This document shows positions 61,441 through 64,000 of a stretch of DNA of 64,000 nucleotides, piece by piece. The notes under the pieces are model-generated. The model saw only the letters and a program-made list of their open reading frames with translations. It searched no databases and was not told where the DNA came from. Each line of letters opens with the position of its first letter. The first letter of the stretch is position 1. The position numbers and the translations under genes were made by a program. The stretch comes from Mycogone perniciosa (Eukaryota; Ascomycota; Sordariomycetes; Hypocreales; Hypocreaceae), in assembly GCA_025331125.1 (NCBI GenBank), contig JAOALB010000215.1, positions 1 to 64,000 on the forward strand, in the 5' to 3' direction.

Positions 61441-61954
61441 GGTGGCGATGCTTTTAGCAGAAAATTCTGGGAGTCCTAAAAAGTGCTTATGTATAATGAC
61501 CTCTGAGTGGTAATATTAAAAATGCACCAAGTCAGAGGAATGCCAATTTATAGACAATTTTTCCAGGTACAGCTGATGAGCGCTCATAGTTTTCGCCGAG
61601 GAAGATTATGATGCGGATAGTAAAGCTCCCCACATTTGAGTATGTCATCCATCTATTGGCCTATATAGAAATGGTGGTGATTGAGAAGCACAATTCCAAG
61701 CATGATTCTTGGCGGTGACGCAACATCCCCGCTACTCCCATTTTGGAAAGAGGTCGATATGTCATCGCTTCTTTGCCAAATATGCATTGGATGGGAAGAT
61801 CTGTATATCGCTGAACGCCTGAGATCTTGGAAATTCTCATCGTTTCACTCGATTTCATTAATCGCTTCCTAGAAACAATACGTTGTGGCACACGTCTCCT
61901 AAACCCCATCTGGAGTCGAGTCTTCTGTAGCGGCATAAGCTTACGATTCCTAAC
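61441..61954. promoter_or_regulatory. divergent promoter region between arsM and the bZIP gene
   Basis: A 514-bp shared upstream region for two divergent genes. Toward arsM there is a TATA-like TATACATAA on the minus strand (61488-61496, about 50 bp before the ATG), probably too close for a classical TATA box, and the inverted repeat listed separately. No clear TATA was seen near the bZIP start, whose context is TAACATGG. The divergent arrangement suggests co-regulation (inference). Confidence 0.5.
61500..61538. promoter_or_regulatory. inverted repeat upstream of arsM, candidate operator or hairpin
   Basis: CCTCTGAGTGG (61500-61510) and CCAAGTCAGAGG (61527-61538) are near-perfect inverted copies separated by 16 AT-rich bases, 60-98 bp before the arsM ATG. 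The arms contain TGACTTGG/TGAGTGG half-site-like sequence reminiscent of bZIP targets (TGAC/TGAG cores). It could bind a dimeric regulator or fold in the 5' leader. No direct evidence of use. Confidence 0.4.
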
Positions 61955-62701
61955 ATGGAAAAAATCTCACCACCGCCAACCATGATGACCAAATGGTCTT
62001 CGAAATCACCCGACCATAAAGCCAACCGTGTGCGGAACAACCAGAGACGGCATCGTGCTCGAGTTAAGGCAAATATTACCGATCTCGAAATCAGGTTGGC
62101 GGAGGCCCAGCGTCAGCTTCTCTCTGCTCATGCCCGCATCGAAGAACTTGCTGCAGAGGTGGAAAGGTTGCAAAACAGCACTGAGCTCAGTTCCGATTCG
62201 ACCATTAATGAGTCAGAAGCAAATTTGGAACCTACAATTAACTCTCAACAAACTTTGGGAAGTCGTTGCGGCGAACCCCCAATTGAACCGAGGACCAGAC
62301 CAGCTGCTTCTTTTTCCTGCGCACTGCAAGACCTGAGGGCAATCCGCGAAAACGACATTGCGATTATGGAACCCAGAGAGACGGTGGTTGAAGAACCAAT
62401 CAAGTCGCCACTAGGGTTACACATAATGCCCACAACGGATACTTGGAAGCAAAGTGCTGCTCTTTCATTTGTGACCCAATACAACGGCAGCCATCTCCCA
62501 CCCTCTAAGCCGGGCGAATCTACAACTACTTGTTTGGCGGCTTTCGGTATCATCGCCCAACACAACTTTAGCGGTGTTGATGATGATACCATTAGGCAAT
62601 GGCTGCAACCAGGATTTAGGGGTCCTGGGCAACCTGGTGATGAATGCAGAGTTGAAACGCACCTTCTTTGCAGCGTGATGGACTATATATGTCCTCTATA
62701 A
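61955..62701 (+). CDS. bZIP transcription factor, divergent from arsM
   Basis: A single 248-aa frame. The basic region is at residues 22-40 (N-R-V-R-N-N-Q-R-R-H-R-A-R), with the N-x7-R signature as Asn28...Arg36. A leucine-zipper coiled coil follows: d-type positions Ile41, Leu48, Leu55, Ile62, Val69 and a second stripe Leu44, Ala51, Ala58, Leu65, Leu72. The middle (75-180) is Ser/Glu/Pro-rich linker. The C-terminal ~60 residues contain T-T-T-C-L-A-A-F, I-A-Q-H-N-F and W-L-Q-P-G-F-R-G, then G-D-E-C-R-V-E, a conserved tail of many fungal bZIP proteins; its two Cys could be redox or metalloid sensors (inference). Expected to be nuclear. Placement suggests control of arsM. Met10 and Met11 are alternative starts. 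Confidence 0.87.
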   Translation: MEKISPPPTMMTKWSSKSPDHKANRVRNNQRRHRARVKANITDLEIRLAEAQRQLLSAHARIEELAAEVERLQNSTELSSDSTINESEANLEPTINSQQTLGSRCGEPPIEPRTRPAASFSCALQDLRAIRENDIAIMEPRETVVEEPIKSPLGLHIMPTTDTWKQSAALSFVTQYNGSHLPPSKPGESTTTCLAAFGIIAQHNFSGVDDDTIRQWLQPGFRGPGQPGDECRVETHLLCSVMDYICPL

Positions 62702-62880
62702 TAGGCACAGCATGATCATAGACGCCTTCAACTTCGATAGGAAGTTTTCCGGATACCAGCGACTTGGTAGAGAGTTTTCTATTCTTGTATATCCTGCCCA
62801 ATAACATTTATACCTTGGTTAATAAATGCTTATATGTACTGTCCTATACTTGCAGGCAAGGCCGGCGGGGCTTCCATATT
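62702..62880. other. short spacer after the bZIP gene
   Basis: About 180 bp of moderately AT-rich sequence, presumably the bZIP 3' UTR. A minus-strand open frame crossing it shows no recognisable family. Confidence 0.4.
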
Positions 62881-63461
62881 GAACTGTTCCATTAAATAGT
62901 GATTTTCCAACTACGATCACGGAGCAAGACGACAATATTGCTGCCATAATTTCAAAGAATATTTTGACGCAACAAAATTTCAAGGCCATGGAGCAGAACA
63001 AACTAAAGAAAGCTAGCAAGCCTGCCAAATAGACCGTCAGATTCCATGAAGCCTCAAGTGACAAGAACGAACCTGTGCTGGAAAGCAGGGCCATGGACCT
63101 TGAAGTGTTCAAGCATATTGATATACTCCCTGAAGAAGTCATGTCCTTGCTTCGGGGTTTAACGACTCGAAGCCCTGGCATTGTATTCTATAACACATGG
63201 ACCGTTGCTGAGTGTGATTTCAGTTTTGCCAATTGCTAGCGCTTCCACGAAATATGGATTTTGGTCAATGCCAGCCCCAAGTTCCAAGGTGACTGCCTAG
63301 TGATGCTTACCTCACTCCTTGCCAATCATGTGGTTGTGAAACATGATTACTGGATCACTGTCCCCAACTATAATGTTGTTTTGTTCTATAGAAGATGCCG
63401 CGCCGAAATTGAAGGAGACGCCCACTGTACACTATTGGCATCAAAGGTGTTCGCCTGTTAG
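62881..63461 (+). pseudogene. broken reading frame with two in-frame TAG codons, unknown family
   Basis: One plus-strand frame is open from just after a TGA at 62878-62880 to TAG at 63459-63461, about 193 codons, apart from TAG at 63030-63032 and TAG at 63237-63239. Both internal stops fit CAG-to-TAG changes. The text is protein-like: a polar Lys/Glu/Gln-rich first third (K-N-I-L-T-Q-Q-N-F), then 'HIDILPEEVMSLLRGLTTRSPG', then a Trp/His/Cys-containing part with N-A-S-P-K-F-Q-G-D-C. I do not recognise the family. An alternative is an intron-containing gene whose stops are spliced out, but I saw no convincing splice pair. A minus-strand 120-codon frame over the same DNA looks like a shadow. Confidence 0.5.
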
Positions 63462-63463
63462 AA

Positions 63464-64000
63464 CTATTGTAAACAACTGAATCGCGGCACGGCATGGTAT
63501 ACGCCTCCAGCCTGCTTAATGCTTGCGCTAGACTCAATCAGCATCAGGGCGCCCTGACGACAAACCGAGGAAATAGTGTGTCGTAGGGTCTCTCCGGGAA
63601 ACTCAAAGACAAACGTAGCTGGGTTTTGAAGTGTGAAGAGCAACACCTCTTTGAACAAATTCCGCAACTGACTCGTGCTAGGGTCATCTTGGCGTGGCTG
63701 CTACGAGTGTCTGAACGAACGGCCTGCCGGGGTCAAAGTTCCTGGAATTGATAGCGGCTTGTAGTGAGTTGCCAATGATTAAGCCGTTAACTTTGGCGTT
63801 GGTGCCGCGCTTGGCAAGGTACTTGACGATATTGTCGTGAGAGTTACTGATAGCTGAGTACAGTGGAATCAGATCACTCTTCTTAGGGGTGTCGAAGTCC
63901 GCTCTAGTTTTAACAAGCAACTTCACGCATTCCAGGTAGCCGTTTAGAGCGGTACATTGCAATGTAGAAGATCCGGTTGAAATGATTGCATTGGCATTTA
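63464..64000 (-). pseudogene. ankyrin-repeat protein fragment, frameshifted, runs off the right edge
   Basis: The minus-strand frame entering at 64000 reads T-A-L-N-G-Y-L-E-C-V-K-L-L-V and then 'PLYSAISNSHDNIVKYLAKRGTNAKVNG', the alternating pattern of ankyrin helices (about two repeats of ~33 aa). It ends at a TGA near 63,682. The next frame (+1) continues with protein-like text to a TAG at 63464-63466, including G-E-T-L-R-H-T-I-S and 'GALMLIESSASI', which still looks ankyrin-like. A single-base shift near 63,690-63,700 would join them, so I call it a decayed or misassembled gene. Ankyrin proteins mediate protein binding; no specific role can be assigned. The 5' part lies outside the window. 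Confidence 0.6.

Noticed and set aside
61681..61872. 63-codon plus-strand frame in the arsM/bZIP promoter region as an upstream gene
   Set aside because: No recognisable motif and no sign of coding constraint; probably chance in GC-ordinary DNA.
62819..63181. 120-codon minus-strand frame as a membrane protein gene
   Set aside because: Its hydrophobic look is the complement of the protein-like plus-strand frame over the same bases; no start context or family support.

Overview
The window looks like nuclear DNA of a filamentous ascomycete (Pezizomycotina; the gene styles would fit Eurotiomycetes). The signs are short GT-AG introns of 48-63 bp, a 5S rRNA gene of filamentous-fungal type, a fungal-style bZIP gene, and one very long AT-rich block whose retroelements carry TAA/TAG stops and CpA/TpG depletion typical of repeat-induced point mutation (RIP).

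Layout. Positions 1-240 hold 5S rRNA sequence on the minus strand: the 5' part of one gene running off the window edge, and a second copy broken where repeat DNA begins. About 241 to 58,660 (roughly 58 kb) is a RIP-degraded repeat landscape with no intact gene. Two full-length LTR elements can be delimited: a Ty3/gypsy element on the minus strand (6078-12776, 172-bp LTRs, target duplication GGTCG/GGTTG) and a Ty1/copia element on the plus strand (21753-28740, about 275-bp LTRs, duplication CTTTC). There is also a solo copia LTR (4523-4796, duplication AAAAT), three copies of a 391-bp LTR-like repeat, one Tad-like LINE (about 32,500-38,460), the RNase H end of a second LINE (near 54,800), a possible DUF3435/C2H2 gene relic (about 1,560-3,650), several tandem arrays and a tRNA-promoter-like direct repeat. 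Much of the rest is only describable as mutated repeat DNA.

From 58,661 to the right, base composition becomes ordinary. An LTR (58661-59013) and a scrap of its element abut the first ~96 codons of arsH (minus strand), which is therefore truncated. Next comes an intact five-exon arsM arsenite methyltransferase (60386-61440, minus, 275 aa as I splice it), then a divergent promoter and a 248-aa bZIP regulator (61955-62701, plus). Beyond it lie a plus-strand reading frame broken by two TAG codons and a frameshifted ankyrin-repeat gene fragment running off the right edge.

The functional theme of the right flank is arsenic handling: ArsM methylates trivalent arsenic, ArsH is normally a flavin-dependent organoarsenical oxidase, and the adjacent bZIP may regulate them. 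Here the cluster sits directly on the edge of the RIP block, and arsH has been lost to a repeat-associated rearrangement while arsM still looks functional.
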